Under the pieces are notes generated by a model that was not told the origin of the DNA, did no database searches, and saw only the letters and a program-made list of their open reading frames with translations. The translations under genes were made by a program, and so were the position numbers. This document shows, in pieces, positions 1 to 6,229 of a DNA stretch of 8,616 bases. The stretch lies in contig PBAA01000010.1 in assembly GCA_002715785.1 (NCBI GenBank), forward strand, positions 9,028-17,643, written 5' to 3'. Within the stretch, counting starts at the first letter, position 1. Every line of letters begins with the position of its first letter. This stretch comes from Gammaproteobacteria bacterium (GTDB taxonomy: Bacteria > Pseudomonadota > Gammaproteobacteria > Pseudomonadales > Azotimanducaceae).

Positions 1-578
1 GTTCGAGGTTCGATGGTCAGTTGGTACCAGGATAGATGGTCGGTCCCTAAACTTATGGCTCGTTGCAGATCGGCCATGGCGTCATCAAGGGTTTGATCCG
101 GTAGTCCGAACATCAGGTCGAGATTAACGCTATCAAAGCCCGCTTTTAGCGCGTTTTCAACGGCCGTCGAAGCGTCATCGGCAGTATGTATCCTTCCGAG
201 CTTTTGGAGTTGTTCAGGGGCGAATGATTGCACACCGATCGAAATTCTGGTTATTCCTGCATCTAAATACGATTCGAAAGGTTCATGTTCCAGCGTGCCG
301 GGGTTGGCCTCCATGGTAATTTCGGAAACGGTTTGGCGATCAAACGATTGAAGAAATCGAGCGAGGGTTTTAGAAGAAAAGAGACTGGGCGTTCCGCCGC
401 CGAGATAGATTGTTTTGATGCTCTGTTCGGTGGAGCCCAACAGCGATCTAATTTCCTCAATGAGGCGAGATACGTAACCTTCTTCGTCAATTTTGTTAAT
501 GAGTGGATGGGAGTTGAAATCGCAGTACGGGCACTTGCGTACGCACCATGGGAAATGCGTATAGAGGCCGATACTCAT
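1..578 (-). CDS. hemW: HemW, radical-SAM haem chaperone (N-terminal part, cut by window edge)
   Basis: About 192 N-terminal residues are present and the rest lies beyond base 1. HemW proteins bind a 4Fe-4S cluster and SAM and are thought to deliver haem to respiratory enzymes; they were long misannotated as oxygen-independent coproporphyrinogen oxidase (HemN). Visible motifs: the radical-SAM cysteines in HFPWCVRKCPYCDFN (C12, C16, C19), the glycine-rich stretch YLGGGTPSLF, MEANPGT, RISIGVQSF, LGRIHTADDA, NLDLMFGLPDQT and LSWYQLTIEPR. These follow E. coli HemW closely and lack the long N-terminal extension of true HemN. The ATG (576-578) shares its A with the last base of the rdgB TAA (TAATG), so translation is probably coupled to rdgB, the usual gammaproteobacterial partner. 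Family assignment is near certain; HemW rather than HemN rests on the short N terminus and the rdgB neighbour. Confidence 0.96.
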   Translation of the reverse strand, partial: MSIGLYTHFPWCVRKCPYCDFNSHPLINKIDEEGYVSRLIEEIRSLLGSTEQSIKTIYLGGGTPSLFSSKTLARFLQSFDRQTVSEITMEANPGTLEHEPFESYLDAGITRISIGVQSFAPEQLQKLGRIHTADDASTAVENALKAGFDSVNLDLMFGLPDQTLDDAMADLQRAISLGTDHLSWYQLTIEPR

Positions 579-1183
579 TACACCTGTCCTCGTCGGTCTA
601 GAATTGATCGAATGAGACTTCGTGAGGCGATAGCGCGATGGCTTACTTGGTTCTTGAGCTCTGGCTCCATCTGCGCGGCCGTTATCTGGAAGCCTTGAGC
701 GACAAAAAGCGGGTCATAACCAAAACCGTTAGCTCCCTTCGCTCCTTCGGCAATGTCTCCATGCCATTCGCCAGAAGCCATGATCGGTGTTGGGTCTTCG
801 GCGTGAAGGAGAAAAACGAGGGTGCAAAAAAAATAGGCTCGCCGACTATTGGAGTTACGAAGAGCTTCTAAGAGCTTTATGTTGTTCTTCTCTGAGGTCG
901 CCGACGCTCCAGCGTAACGAGCCGAATAAATACCTGGAGCACCATTCAACGACGGGACGACCAAGCCGGAATCGTCCGCGAATGCCGGTAACGAGGTCAA
1001 TCGACTTGCATGTCGTGCCTTGAGCAATGCGTTTTCTACGAATGAAGCACCGGTTTCTGGGATGGCGCTTATCTCAAAGTGCGATTGCGGTGTTAACTCG
1101 AATCCGACCGACGCGAGCAATGGGCTGAGCTCTTTGAGCTTGCCCTTATTGCCGCTAGCTAGCACGGCAGTTTGAATAGGCAT
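578..1183 (-). CDS. rdgB: RdgB/HAM1 non-canonical purine NTP pyrophosphatase
   Basis: Hydrolyses ITP, dITP and XTP to monophosphate and PPi, keeping deaminated purines out of DNA and RNA; cytosolic. With the start at 1183 it has 201 residues (E. coli 197). Motifs: the substrate-loop SGNKGKLKEL near residue 10, FVENALLKARH near 48-58, the acidic FADDSGL near 68-74, GAPGIYSARYAG near 81-92, GFGYDPLF near 153-160 and SHRAIASR near 181. Two in-frame ATGs compete: 1195 gives an extra MGGG, while 1183 is preceded by a G-rich GGGGGGCGGA stretch that can act as ribosome binding site and fits the family N terminus, so I chose 1183. The stop TAA overlaps the hemW ATG. A 128-nt spacer separates it from metW, so it may have its own promoter, although I could not identify a convincing one. 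Confidence 0.95.
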   Translation of the reverse strand: MPIQTAVLASGNKGKLKELSPLLASVGFELTPQSHFEISAIPETGASFVENALLKARHASRLTSLPAFADDSGLVVPSLNGAPGIYSARYAGASATSEKNNIKLLEALRNSNSRRAYFFCTLVFLLHAEDPTPIMASGEWHGDIAEGAKGANGFGYDPLFVAQGFQITAAQMEPELKNQVSHRAIASRSLIRSILDRRGQV

Positions 1184-1193
1184 TCCGCCCCCC
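1184..1193 (-). promoter_or_regulatory. G-rich ribosome binding site candidate that decides the rdgB start
   Basis: On the minus strand the ten bases GGGGGGCGGA directly precede the ATG at 1183 and directly follow the AT of an upstream ATG at 1195. The upstream ATG has only AAAAGCTA before it, which is a poor Shine-Dalgarno match. The G-rich segment is itself an imperfect match, so the choice also rests on family N-terminal length. Confidence 0.35.
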
Positions 1194-1225
1194 ATTAGCT
1201 TTTCGTCGACACCGAGGGAAATAGG

Positions 1226-1299
1226 GGTCAGTTTGAAATATCGCTGACATTAAGTCTGACCTAGCCTCTAGAGATTTTTCAGGTCTAGCGAAAGGACCT
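1226..1299. repeat. Cluster of GGTC/GACC half-sites in the metW-rdgB spacer
   Basis: The 128 bases between metW and rdgB hold no ORF I would call. They contain GGTCAG (1226-1231) and CTGACC (1256-1261) as a perfect 6-bp inverted repeat with a 24-base centre; CTGAC recurs at 1244-1248. A second inverted repeat is AGGTC (1281-1285) and GACCT (1295-1299) around nine bases; GACCT at 1258-1262 can also pair with AGGTC at 1281-1285. The arms can therefore form alternative hairpins. No T-run follows on the minus strand, so it is not a standard intrinsic terminator. It could be an operator, an mRNA processing structure or degenerate sequence; the arms are short enough for chance to be possible. Confidence 0.3.
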
Positions 1300-1311
1300 A
1301 ACACCGCTGTT

Positions 1312-1908
1312 TCACGATACTCGGCCCAGTCGATAAAATGCCGTTGCTCCGAAAAGATTTGGGAAACGCTTCATTAGAGGGCCTGCCCTGTAGGACGAAC
1401 TGAAAACTAGACGCTGGATAACGCGTAGATGCTTTTCGGCGCAGAGCTGTTCGAAATCCAAAAACGTGCAGGGCCGGATGTTCGGAGTGTCAAACCAACG
1501 GTGAGCAACTGGCTGGGTTACTGGCACGTTGCCACTGGTCAGCATTCGCACACGGTGTCCCCAATAGCCGAAGTTCGGGAACGTTACGATGCACTCCTCG
1601 CCTATTCGTAACATCTCGTCAAGCAACTCGTGTGGAGAGTCGATGGCTTGGAGCGTCTCTGTCATTACCACCATATCAAAACTTTTGTCGGGAAAGCGTT
1701 GGAGACCTTCGTTCAGATCGTGCTCGATGACGTTTACCCCGCGCTGGATACACACGGCGATTTCGTCCGCGTCGTTTTCAATCCCATAGCCCAGAATGTT
1801 CTTAACGTGTGCCAGATGCTCCAATAAATCACCGCTACCACAACCGAGATCGAGTACACGTGCGTTGTGCTTGATGAGGTTTGCGATAATTCGTAAATCT
1901 TCTCTCAT
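1312..1908 (-). CDS. metW: MetW, SAM-dependent methyltransferase-fold partner of MetX
   Basis: A 198-residue class I methyltransferase-fold protein of the MetW family (Pseudomonas MetW is about 200). It is required for methionine synthesis together with MetX in many proteobacteria; its exact chemistry is unsettled and it may act by supporting MetX activity. The nucleotide-binding motif VLDLGCGSGDLLE lies at residues 18-30, followed by YGIEND near 41-46, GVNVIEHDLNEGL near 57-69, SFDMVVMTETLQAI near 76-89, IVTFPNFGYWGHR near 107-119, TPNIRPCTFLDFEQLC near 141-156 and PNLFGATAFYRL near 183-194. The ATG overlaps the metX stop as ATGA, and GAGGGA inside the end of metX (1918-1923) sits about 9 nt upstream as ribosome binding site. 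This tight coupling suggests stoichiometric expression with MetX. Confidence 0.96.
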   Translation of the reverse strand: MREDLRIIANLIKHNARVLDLGCGSGDLLEHLAHVKNILGYGIENDADEIAVCIQRGVNVIEHDLNEGLQRFPDKSFDMVVMTETLQAIDSPHELLDEMLRIGEECIVTFPNFGYWGHRVRMLTSGNVPVTQPVAHRWFDTPNIRPCTFLDFEQLCAEKHLRVIQRLVFSSSYRAGPLMKRFPNLFGATAFYRLGRVS

Positions 1909-3053
1909 AAGTCGCGTTCCCTCGCGACCCGGTCCATATATGCTTGCAAAACGCCGAAATAACGGGGTATCGGTAAAAGAAACGAATCGTGACCGAAAGT
2001 TGATTCGATGGTCGTGCTTATTACGTCTTTACCGGCGGCGATGAGCGCGTCAACGATAGTATCGGAACGTTCGGGAGCAAATCGCCAGTCGGAGGTAAAG
2101 GAAGCAACAAAGAATTTCGCGTCGGCATTTGCAAGGGCTTTAACCAAGTCGTCGTCGAATTCACGCGCGGGATCGAAGTAATCGAGGGCTCGAGTCATGA
2201 GTATGTACGTATTGGCATCAAACAATTTCGAGAATGTTTCCCCTTGATAGTGGAGATAACTTTCTACCTGGAATTCAACGTCCTGCCCTAGCGCGATATC
2301 ACCAGACTTGAGTTCTCGCCCAAATTTATCGCCCATCGAGTCGTCGGAAAGGTAGGTGACGTGGCCGACCATTCGTGCCAATCCGAGACCTCTCTCGGGA
2401 TTTACTCCCGACGTCCGGTAGTGTCCTTCATTGAATTCCGGATCGCTGGAGATCGCGAACCGTGCAATCTCGTTGAAGGCGATATTTTGTGCGGATAGCT
2501 TTGGTGTGCACGCGATAATTAGGGCGTGCTCGACTTGATCTGGGTAATCGATGGCCCATTGCATAGCTTGCATGCCGCCAAGGCTGCCACCGATGATGGC
2601 GGCGAATTTATCGATCTCAAGCGTATGCGCGAGCATGCGCTGAGATCGGACCCAATCTTTCACGGTAACAGTGGGAAAGCTGGGGCCGTAGATGTCGCCC
2701 GTGTCAGGATTAATAGAAGTCGGCCCGGTAGTCCCATGGCAACCACCGAGATTGTTGAGGCTCAACACATAAAAGTAATCGGTGTCGATAGGTTTGCCCG
2801 GGCCGATACAGTTGTCCCACCAGCCGGGTTTTGGGTCTTCGCTCGAGTGATAGCCGGCGGCATGATGGTGTCCGGAGAGAGCATGGCAGACTAGAACAGC
2901 GTTATTGCGTTTTTCATTAAGCCTCCCATAGGTTTCGTAGACGAGTTCAATTCCAGGCAATTCTGCACCGGATTGCAGAACAAACGATGAGTCAAACCGC
3001 TGGGATAAAGGCTCTACCAACCCAACGGAGTTGCTGGGTATTTCTGCGACCAT
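1905..3053 (-). CDS. metX: MetX, homoserine O-acyltransferase (probably succinyl-CoA type, MetXS)
   Basis: A 382-residue alpha/beta-hydrolase-fold enzyme that acylates the homoserine hydroxyl, committing it to methionine synthesis. Visible: LVCHALSGHHHAAG near residues 54-67, LNNLGGCHGTTGPTS near 99-113, nucleophile elbow GGSLGG with Ser157, catalytic Asp322 in FTSDWRF, and His355 in FGHDSFLL. Known: proteobacterial MetX linked to MetW often uses succinyl-CoA, and an Arg after the catalytic Asp-Trp (DWRF, here Arg324) goes with that specificity, whereas acetyl-CoA enzymes usually carry another residue such as Leu. Inference: this copy is a homoserine O-succinyltransferase. The ATG at 3051-3053 gives a normal family N terminus, but the upstream ribosome binding site is weak. 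An 83-nt spacer separates it from yggT. Family certain; acyl donor moderately so. Confidence 0.95.
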   Translation of the reverse strand: MVAEIPSNSVGLVEPLSQRFDSSFVLQSGAELPGIELVYETYGRLNEKRNNAVLVCHALSGHHHAAGYHSSEDPKPGWWDNCIGPGKPIDTDYFYVLSLNNLGGCHGTTGPTSINPDTGDIYGPSFPTVTVKDWVRSQRMLAHTLEIDKFAAIIGGSLGGMQAMQWAIDYPDQVEHALIIACTPKLSAQNIAFNEIARFAISSDPEFNEGHYRTSGVNPERGLGLARMVGHVTYLSDDSMGDKFGRELKSGDIALGQDVEFQVESYLHYQGETFSKLFDANTYILMTRALDYFDPAREFDDDLVKALANADAKFFVASFTSDWRFAPERSDTIVDALIAAGKDVISTTIESTFGHDSFLLPIPRYFGVLQAYMDRVARERDL

Positions 3054-3090
3054 ACAAAAGATGAACCAATACGGAAAATCGGACGCGGAG

Positions 3091-3118
3091 TCTAAAACAC
3101 CCCTTGGCTAAGCACCAA
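3091..3118 (-). promoter_or_regulatory. Weak sigma70-like promoter candidate for metX-metW
   Basis: In the 83-base spacer upstream of metX, the minus strand reads TTGGTG (3113-3118), a 16-base spacer, then TTTAGA (3091-3096) preceded by TG as in an extended -10. The -10 matches only half of the consensus. A start near 3084 would leave a leader of about 30 nt. A TTGG/CCAA inverted repeat overlaps the -35. No MetJ-type AGACGTCT box and no room for a SAM riboswitch were seen. Read-through from yggT is an equally good explanation. Confidence 0.2.
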
Positions 3119-3136
3119 TCGGCACAAATGGTACGA

Positions 3137-3697
3137 CTATAGGAGCAGACCAGGGAGAAGCCATCGTTGAATTAACCAAAGAATGACGATGGTAACCATT
3201 GGCGATAGATCAATCATGCCGGCCGTTGGCAGTAATTTTCTTGCTGGACGAAGTACCGGATCACAAATTTGATTCAGTAACGTTGTTGCGGGAGATCGCG
3301 ACCCATGGATGATGCCGAACTGAACGAGCCAACTGAGCGCAATCAAGATGAAAATTGCAAAGAGGAAAATTGAGACGAGCAGATCAAGGGTTTGGTGCAG
3401 CTCGTAAGTGATCAATGTCCACCAATCAATATTTGCACCACGTGCAATAAGATTCGTCAGATCGGCAAATGTGTAAGCAATGAAAGTAGCGCTAAACGAC
3501 GCTAGGTCTAAGTTTCGATAGGCTGGTAGTGCTTTCCTGACAACTCGCAACACAGGATCGGTAAAACGAACAATCGCGCTCGAAATCGGATTGTAGAAAT
3601 CGGCGCGCACCGCCTGAAGGACGAACCGCATCAAGAAAAGGAATGCGAAAATGCGCAACGCCAGCCGGACAACGATTACGATTGGCTCAAACATCAT
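3137..3697 (-). CDS. yggT: YggT family integral membrane protein
   Basis: A 186-residue polytopic inner-membrane protein (E. coli YggT 188). The function is not settled; YGGT proteins have been linked to osmotic or ion-stress tolerance and to membrane organisation. Hydrophobic segments lie near residues 5-30, 66-85, 104-126 and 165-182. It is an internal duplication: TDPVLRVVRKALP with Asp64 following in the first half matches CDPVLRPARKLLP with Asp163 following in the second, and DFYNPIS at 33-39 corresponds to GSRSPAT at 132-138. A longer reading from 3721 is possible, but the tandem ATGATG at 3697/3694 has GAGG six bases upstream and gives the family N terminus. It overlaps the proC end by 11 bases. 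The proC-yggT pairing is widely conserved in Proteobacteria, but no mechanism can be read from this. Confidence 0.93.
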   Translation of the reverse strand: MMFEPIVIVVRLALRIFAFLFLMRFVLQAVRADFYNPISSAIVRFTDPVLRVVRKALPAYRNLDLASFSATFIAYTFADLTNLIARGANIDWWTLITYELHQTLDLLVSIFLFAIFILIALSWLVQFGIIHGSRSPATTLLNQICDPVLRPARKLLPTAGMIDLSPMVTIVILWLIQRWLLPGLLL

Positions 3698-4502
3698 TAT
3701 CGGCCTCGTGTGATAACTCAATAGAACGTTTGTGCGCTTCGGTGATTGCGCGAACGATGGTCTCGTTCATGCTTTCGTGGTCAAAGACTGCCACCGCCCG
3801 CTCCGTAGTTCCTCCGGGCGATGTCACATTTCGTCTCAGTGTCTCCGGGTCATCATCGCTATTTATCGCCATCTTTGCCCCGCCTAGGACAGTGTTTAAA
3901 GTGAGTTTGCGTGCAGTTTCTGGGGTCAAGCCGAGTTCGATGGCTGCCCTAATCATCGCTTCGATCAAATAAAAGATATATGCCGGCCCACTTCCCGAAA
4001 TCGCGGTAACGGCATCTAAGTCAGCCTCTTCTTCAAACCACAATACTTCACCCGCGCAACCGAGAATACGGTGTGCCAACTCCGCTTGGATGTCACTAGT
4101 CCTCATATTTCGTACAAGACCACTTATTCCAGCACCAATTAACGCGGGGGTATTGGGCATGCAACGCACGATTGACGCGGTCTCACCAAACCAAGCGTTG
4201 AGAGCGTGAAGCGGGATGCCGGCGGCAATAGACAACACTAACTGATCTGTGATCAATGGCGCGATTTCCAGCGCGACCGATCGAACGATCTTTGGTTTAA
4301 CGGCCAATACGATGACATCCGCACCGGAAACAGCGCGTTTATTGTTCGAAGTAGTATTGATTTCTGAGTTGGTGAAGCGGTCGCGTTGGGAAGCGATTGG
4401 GTCAGCAACAATAACGTTTGGGGGGCTTTCCGTCCTTAGAAGGCCAATGGCGAGTGCGTATGCCATGTTGCCCCCACCAATAAAGGCAATCTGATCGCTC
4501 AT
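3687..4502 (-). CDS. proC: ProC, pyrroline-5-carboxylate reductase
   Basis: Catalyses NAD(P)H-dependent reduction of delta-1-pyrroline-5-carboxylate to L-proline, the last step of proline synthesis; cytosolic oligomer. 271 residues, the family norm. The Rossmann motif IAFIGGGNMAYALAIGLL is at residues 5-22, followed by VIVLAVKP near 63-70, SIAAGIPLHAL near 91-101, VRCMPNTPALIGAGISGL near 112-129, the substrate/oligomer domain TAISGSGPAYIFYLIEAM near 166-183, and the C-terminal TSPGGTTERAV near 227-237. An upstream in-frame ATG at 4613 would add 37 residues lying wholly inside yggS and unlike the family; the ATG at 4502 overlaps the yggS stop as ATGA and has AGAGGA (4511-4516) at good spacing. 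It follows yggS as in most proteobacteria. Confidence 0.97.
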   Translation of the reverse strand: MSDQIAFIGGGNMAYALAIGLLRTESPPNVIVADPIASQRDRFTNSEINTTSNNKRAVSGADVIVLAVKPKIVRSVALEIAPLITDQLVLSIAAGIPLHALNAWFGETASIVRCMPNTPALIGAGISGLVRNMRTSDIQAELAHRILGCAGEVLWFEEEADLDAVTAISGSGPAYIFYLIEAMIRAAIELGLTPETARKLTLNTVLGGAKMAINSDDDPETLRRNVTSPGGTTERAVAVFDHESMNETIVRAITEAHKRSIELSHEADNDV

Positions 4503-5212
4503 CGACGCGATCCTCTGGGCCCGAAGAGAACCGTTCCTAGTCGCACAATCGTCGCACCCTCTGCCACGGCGGTAGCAAAGTCGTTGGACATACCCATTGA
4601 AAGGGTGTCCCAATCATCGTCGCTAATATCGCGATATTTCTGGAAGAGTTCCGCTGTCCGGCGAAATTCATCTCGGGTGTCGCGTGCGTTAGAACGAGGT
4701 TTGGGAATGGTCATAAAACCGCGTACGCGTAGGTGTGGTAGTTGCCTCGTATGTTGTAGTAGCTCTTCCGCGTCGTGTGCAGAGACCCCCGATTTTTGAA
4801 CTTCGTCATCGAGGTTGAGTTGCAAACACACATTTAATGGATCATTAGGTCGAAATTCAGCTCTGGCAGCGTTGAGTCGTGAAGCAATATTCGCCCTATC
4901 AATACTGTGGACCCACTGGAAATAACGAGCTAGATCCTTGGTTTTGTTAGATTGGATTCCACCGATGAAATGCCAGGTAAGCGGCAGATCTCGCAATTCA
5001 TGTATTTTTTGGACGGCTTCTTGAACGTAGTTTTCACCAAAGTTATCTACGCCCGCATTGTGCGCGAGGCGGATCTCACCACTGGTTCGAGTTTTCGAGA
5101 CCGCTAAAACGCGCACGGAGCCGTTATCTCGACCACTACTAGCGGTAGCAACCTTAATCGCACGGCGGACCATTTGTATTTGTTCGTGGATCACTTTTGA
5201 TGTTGATGACAC
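4499..5212 (-). CDS. yggS: YggS/PLPBP, pyridoxal-phosphate homeostasis protein
   Basis: A PLP-binding, single-domain protein with the fold-type III alanine-racemase barrel but no known catalysis; it buffers PLP and keeps amino- and keto-acid pools in balance. The PLP lysine is in LAVSKTR (Lys40 with the start used here). Other motifs: FGENYVQEAVQKI near 58-70, WHFIGGIQSNKTKDL near 80-94, VHSIDRANIASRLN near 100-113, QKSGV near 138-142, RVRGFMTIPKP near 163-173, DTLSMGMSNDFATAVAEGATIVRLGTVLFG at the end, the phosphate-binding region. The open frame extends to 5296, overlapping yqgF, but a GTG at 5212 gives 237 residues (E. coli 234) and no overlap; another GTG lies at 5194 and an ATG at 5173, the latter probably too short. 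The stop is coupled to proC by ATGA. Identity certain, exact start not. Confidence 0.93.
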   Translation of the reverse strand: MSSTSKVIHEQIQMVRRAIKVATASSGRDNGSVRVLAVSKTRTSGEIRLAHNAGVDNFGENYVQEAVQKIHELRDLPLTWHFIGGIQSNKTKDLARYFQWVHSIDRANIASRLNAARAEFRPNDPLNVCLQLNLDDEVQKSGVSAHDAEELLQHTRQLPHLRVRGFMTIPKPRSNARDTRDEFRRTAELFQKYRDISDDDWDTLSMGMSNDFATAVAEGATIVRLGTVLFGPRGSRR

Positions 5213-5259
5213 GTTTCCACTTGGTTTGACGAAGTGTAAACCTCGCGTTTTGAAATAGC

Positions 5260-5664
5260 TTAATCGGCTTGGCTGTCCTGCTGCGTGCCTAACCACGTTT
5301 CAGCAATGATTGACGCGGCCATCGCATGATTCGATGTCTTCTGGCCTCGATTACGGTCGATGGCTTCGAACGACGATAGCCGCTCATCGGCAAATTGGAC
5401 TTGAATGCCGTAGCGCTTGTTGAGAGCTCTTCCAAAACGTCTGGATGCAGCCGACATTTCGGATTCCGTATCGTCCATGTTGAGGGGTAAGCCAACCACC
5501 AATGTCATGGGTTCCCATTGGGCGACGATCGTATCGATCGTCGCCCAATGGGGCCGACCTCGCTTTGCGCGTGCTGTGGTTAAGGGGGTGGCAGTCCCGT
5601 GACGCGGCTCGGCGACCGCGATGCCGATCCAGGTCTTTCCATAATCAAACGCGAGGATCGCCAA
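5260..5664 (-). CDS. yqgF: YqgF/RuvX, RNase H-fold protein of 16S rRNA 5' maturation
   Basis: A small RuvC/RNase H-fold protein (134 residues, E. coli 138) implicated in removing the 5' leader of pre-16S rRNA. Visible: AFDYGKTWIGIA with first acidic residue Asp7, VVGLPLNMD near 56-64, FADERLSS with Glu94 near 91-98, and the last helix SNHAMAASIIAETWL. Oddities: in the last helix, His113 sits where E. coli has the Asp of VDSASAVII; the glycine loop reads GKTWIG where GTKSIG or GTKRIG is usual; the segment between DERLSS and the last helix is about six residues shorter than in E. coli. It starts with TTG (5662-5664), two bases after the yqgE stop TGA, and there is no ATG near; CTG or ATT just upstream are weaker alternatives. 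Codons 38 to 50 form a perfect inverted repeat described separately. Confidence 0.93.
   Translation of the reverse strand: MAILAFDYGKTWIGIAVAEPRHGTATPLTTARAKRGRPHWATIDTIVAQWEPMTLVVGLPLNMDDTESEMSAASRRFGRALNKRYGIQVQFADERLSSFEAIDRNRGQKTSNHAMAASIIAETWLGTQQDSQAD
5514..5552. repeat. Perfect 18-bp inverted repeat with 3-nt loop inside yqgF
   Basis: The left arm CCCATTGGGCGACGATCG (5514-5531) and the right arm CGATCGTCGCCCAATGGG (5535-5552) are exact reverse complements around TAT (5532-5534). The structure lies wholly within yqgF and encodes the PHWATIDTIVAQWEP region. It is not an insertion: E. coli YqgF has an equal-length segment here with Trp at both corresponding ends. In mRNA it would form a very stable hairpin; in DNA it could extrude as a cruciform. 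No T-tract follows on either strand, so it is not a normal terminator. A template-switch (quasipalindrome correction) origin is plausible. Confidence 0.97.
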
Positions 5665-5666
5665 AA

Positions 5667-6221
5667 TCAGGCGTGGCCCAAGTGCGGCGACATTAACTGA
5701 AAATTTATGCCGAGGGACTTTGCGGCGGAATCAACGCGCTTGGGAAAGGGCGTGTCGAATAGAATTTCTTTCGTGGCTGGGACGGTTAACCAAGCGTTAT
5801 CTGCCAATTCGCTCTCGAGCTGTCCTTCACCCCAACCGGCATACCCTAGCGCTACGATATAGTGCTCTGGTCCGTTTCCGGTGCCGATTATTTCAAGAAT
5901 ATCTCGCGACGCTGTTAACAGCAGCTCGTTACCGACGGGCATACTGCCGCTTGTTTGAACGTCTGCGCTGTGGAGAACAAACCCGCGTTCCTGTTGCACC
6001 GGCCCGCCCTCTACGACGACCAAGTCCGCGTCAACGTTGGTCGAGCAGTCAAATTGTTTCAAAAGTTCGGTGAGAGCGAGGCCTGTCGGTCTATTTATCA
6101 TCAAGCCCAGTGTCCCTTGCTCGTTATGGTCGCAGATATAAGTAAGGGTATTACCGAAGTAGGTTCCCATCTGATTGGGCATGGCTAGTAGCAGTTGGTG
6201 TTGGAGGGATGAAGAAATCAC
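5667..6221 (-). CDS. yqgE: YqgE/AlgH family protein (UPF0301)
   Basis: A 184-residue protein of UPF0301 (E. coli YqgE 187); its biochemical function is not established, and the AlgH name comes from a Pseudomonas alginate phenotype. Visible family motifs: LLLAMPNQMGTYFGNTLTYICDHNEQGTLGLMINRPTG near residues 10-47, VVEGGPVQQERGFVLHS near 68-84, LTASRDILEIIGTG near 102-115, IVALGYAGWGEGQLESEL near 122-139, NAWLTVPA near 142-149, and the C-terminal LGHA. The start is GTG (6219-6221), eight bases after the gshB stop; the next Met, in LLAMPN, is too far in. Short spacing to gshB and yqgF indicates one transcript; gshB-yqgE-yqgF is a conserved gammaproteobacterial order. Confidence 0.94.
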   Translation of the reverse strand: MISSSLQHQLLLAMPNQMGTYFGNTLTYICDHNEQGTLGLMINRPTGLALTELLKQFDCSTNVDADLVVVEGGPVQQERGFVLHSADVQTSGSMPVGNELLLTASRDILEIIGTGNGPEHYIVALGYAGWGEGQLESELADNAWLTVPATKEILFDTPFPKRVDSAAKSLGINFQLMSPHLGHA

Positions 6222-6229
6222 TAAAAAGC

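Noticed and set aside
285..698. A 137-codon plus-strand ORF over hemW and rdgB, and other plus-strand ORFs
   Set aside because: They lie antisense to well-recognised conserved genes and their translations show no domain; they are shadows.
2384..2401. Short hairpin CCGAGA/TCTCGG in metX
   Set aside because: Six base pairs inside coding sequence is within chance expectation in a window of this length.
3054..3136. SAM riboswitch or MetJ operator upstream of metX
   Set aside because: The spacer is 83 bases, lacks the AGACGTCT-type repeats and has no extended helices typical of SAM riboswitches.
3687..4613. Longer proC reading from the ATG at 4613
   Set aside because: The extra 37 residues lie wholly in yggS coding sequence and do not resemble ProC; the ATG at 4502 has a good ribosome binding site and gives a standard length.
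4499..5296. YggS starting at 5296 inside yqgF
   Set aside because: It adds 28 residues without family resemblance and a 37-base overlap; the GTG at 5212 gives the normal length.
5514..5552. Palindrome in yqgF as a mobile palindromic element (Rickettsia RPE-like) or an intrinsic terminator
   Set aside because: YqgF is not lengthened relative to E. coli at this place, so nothing was inserted, and no T-tract follows the stem on either strand.
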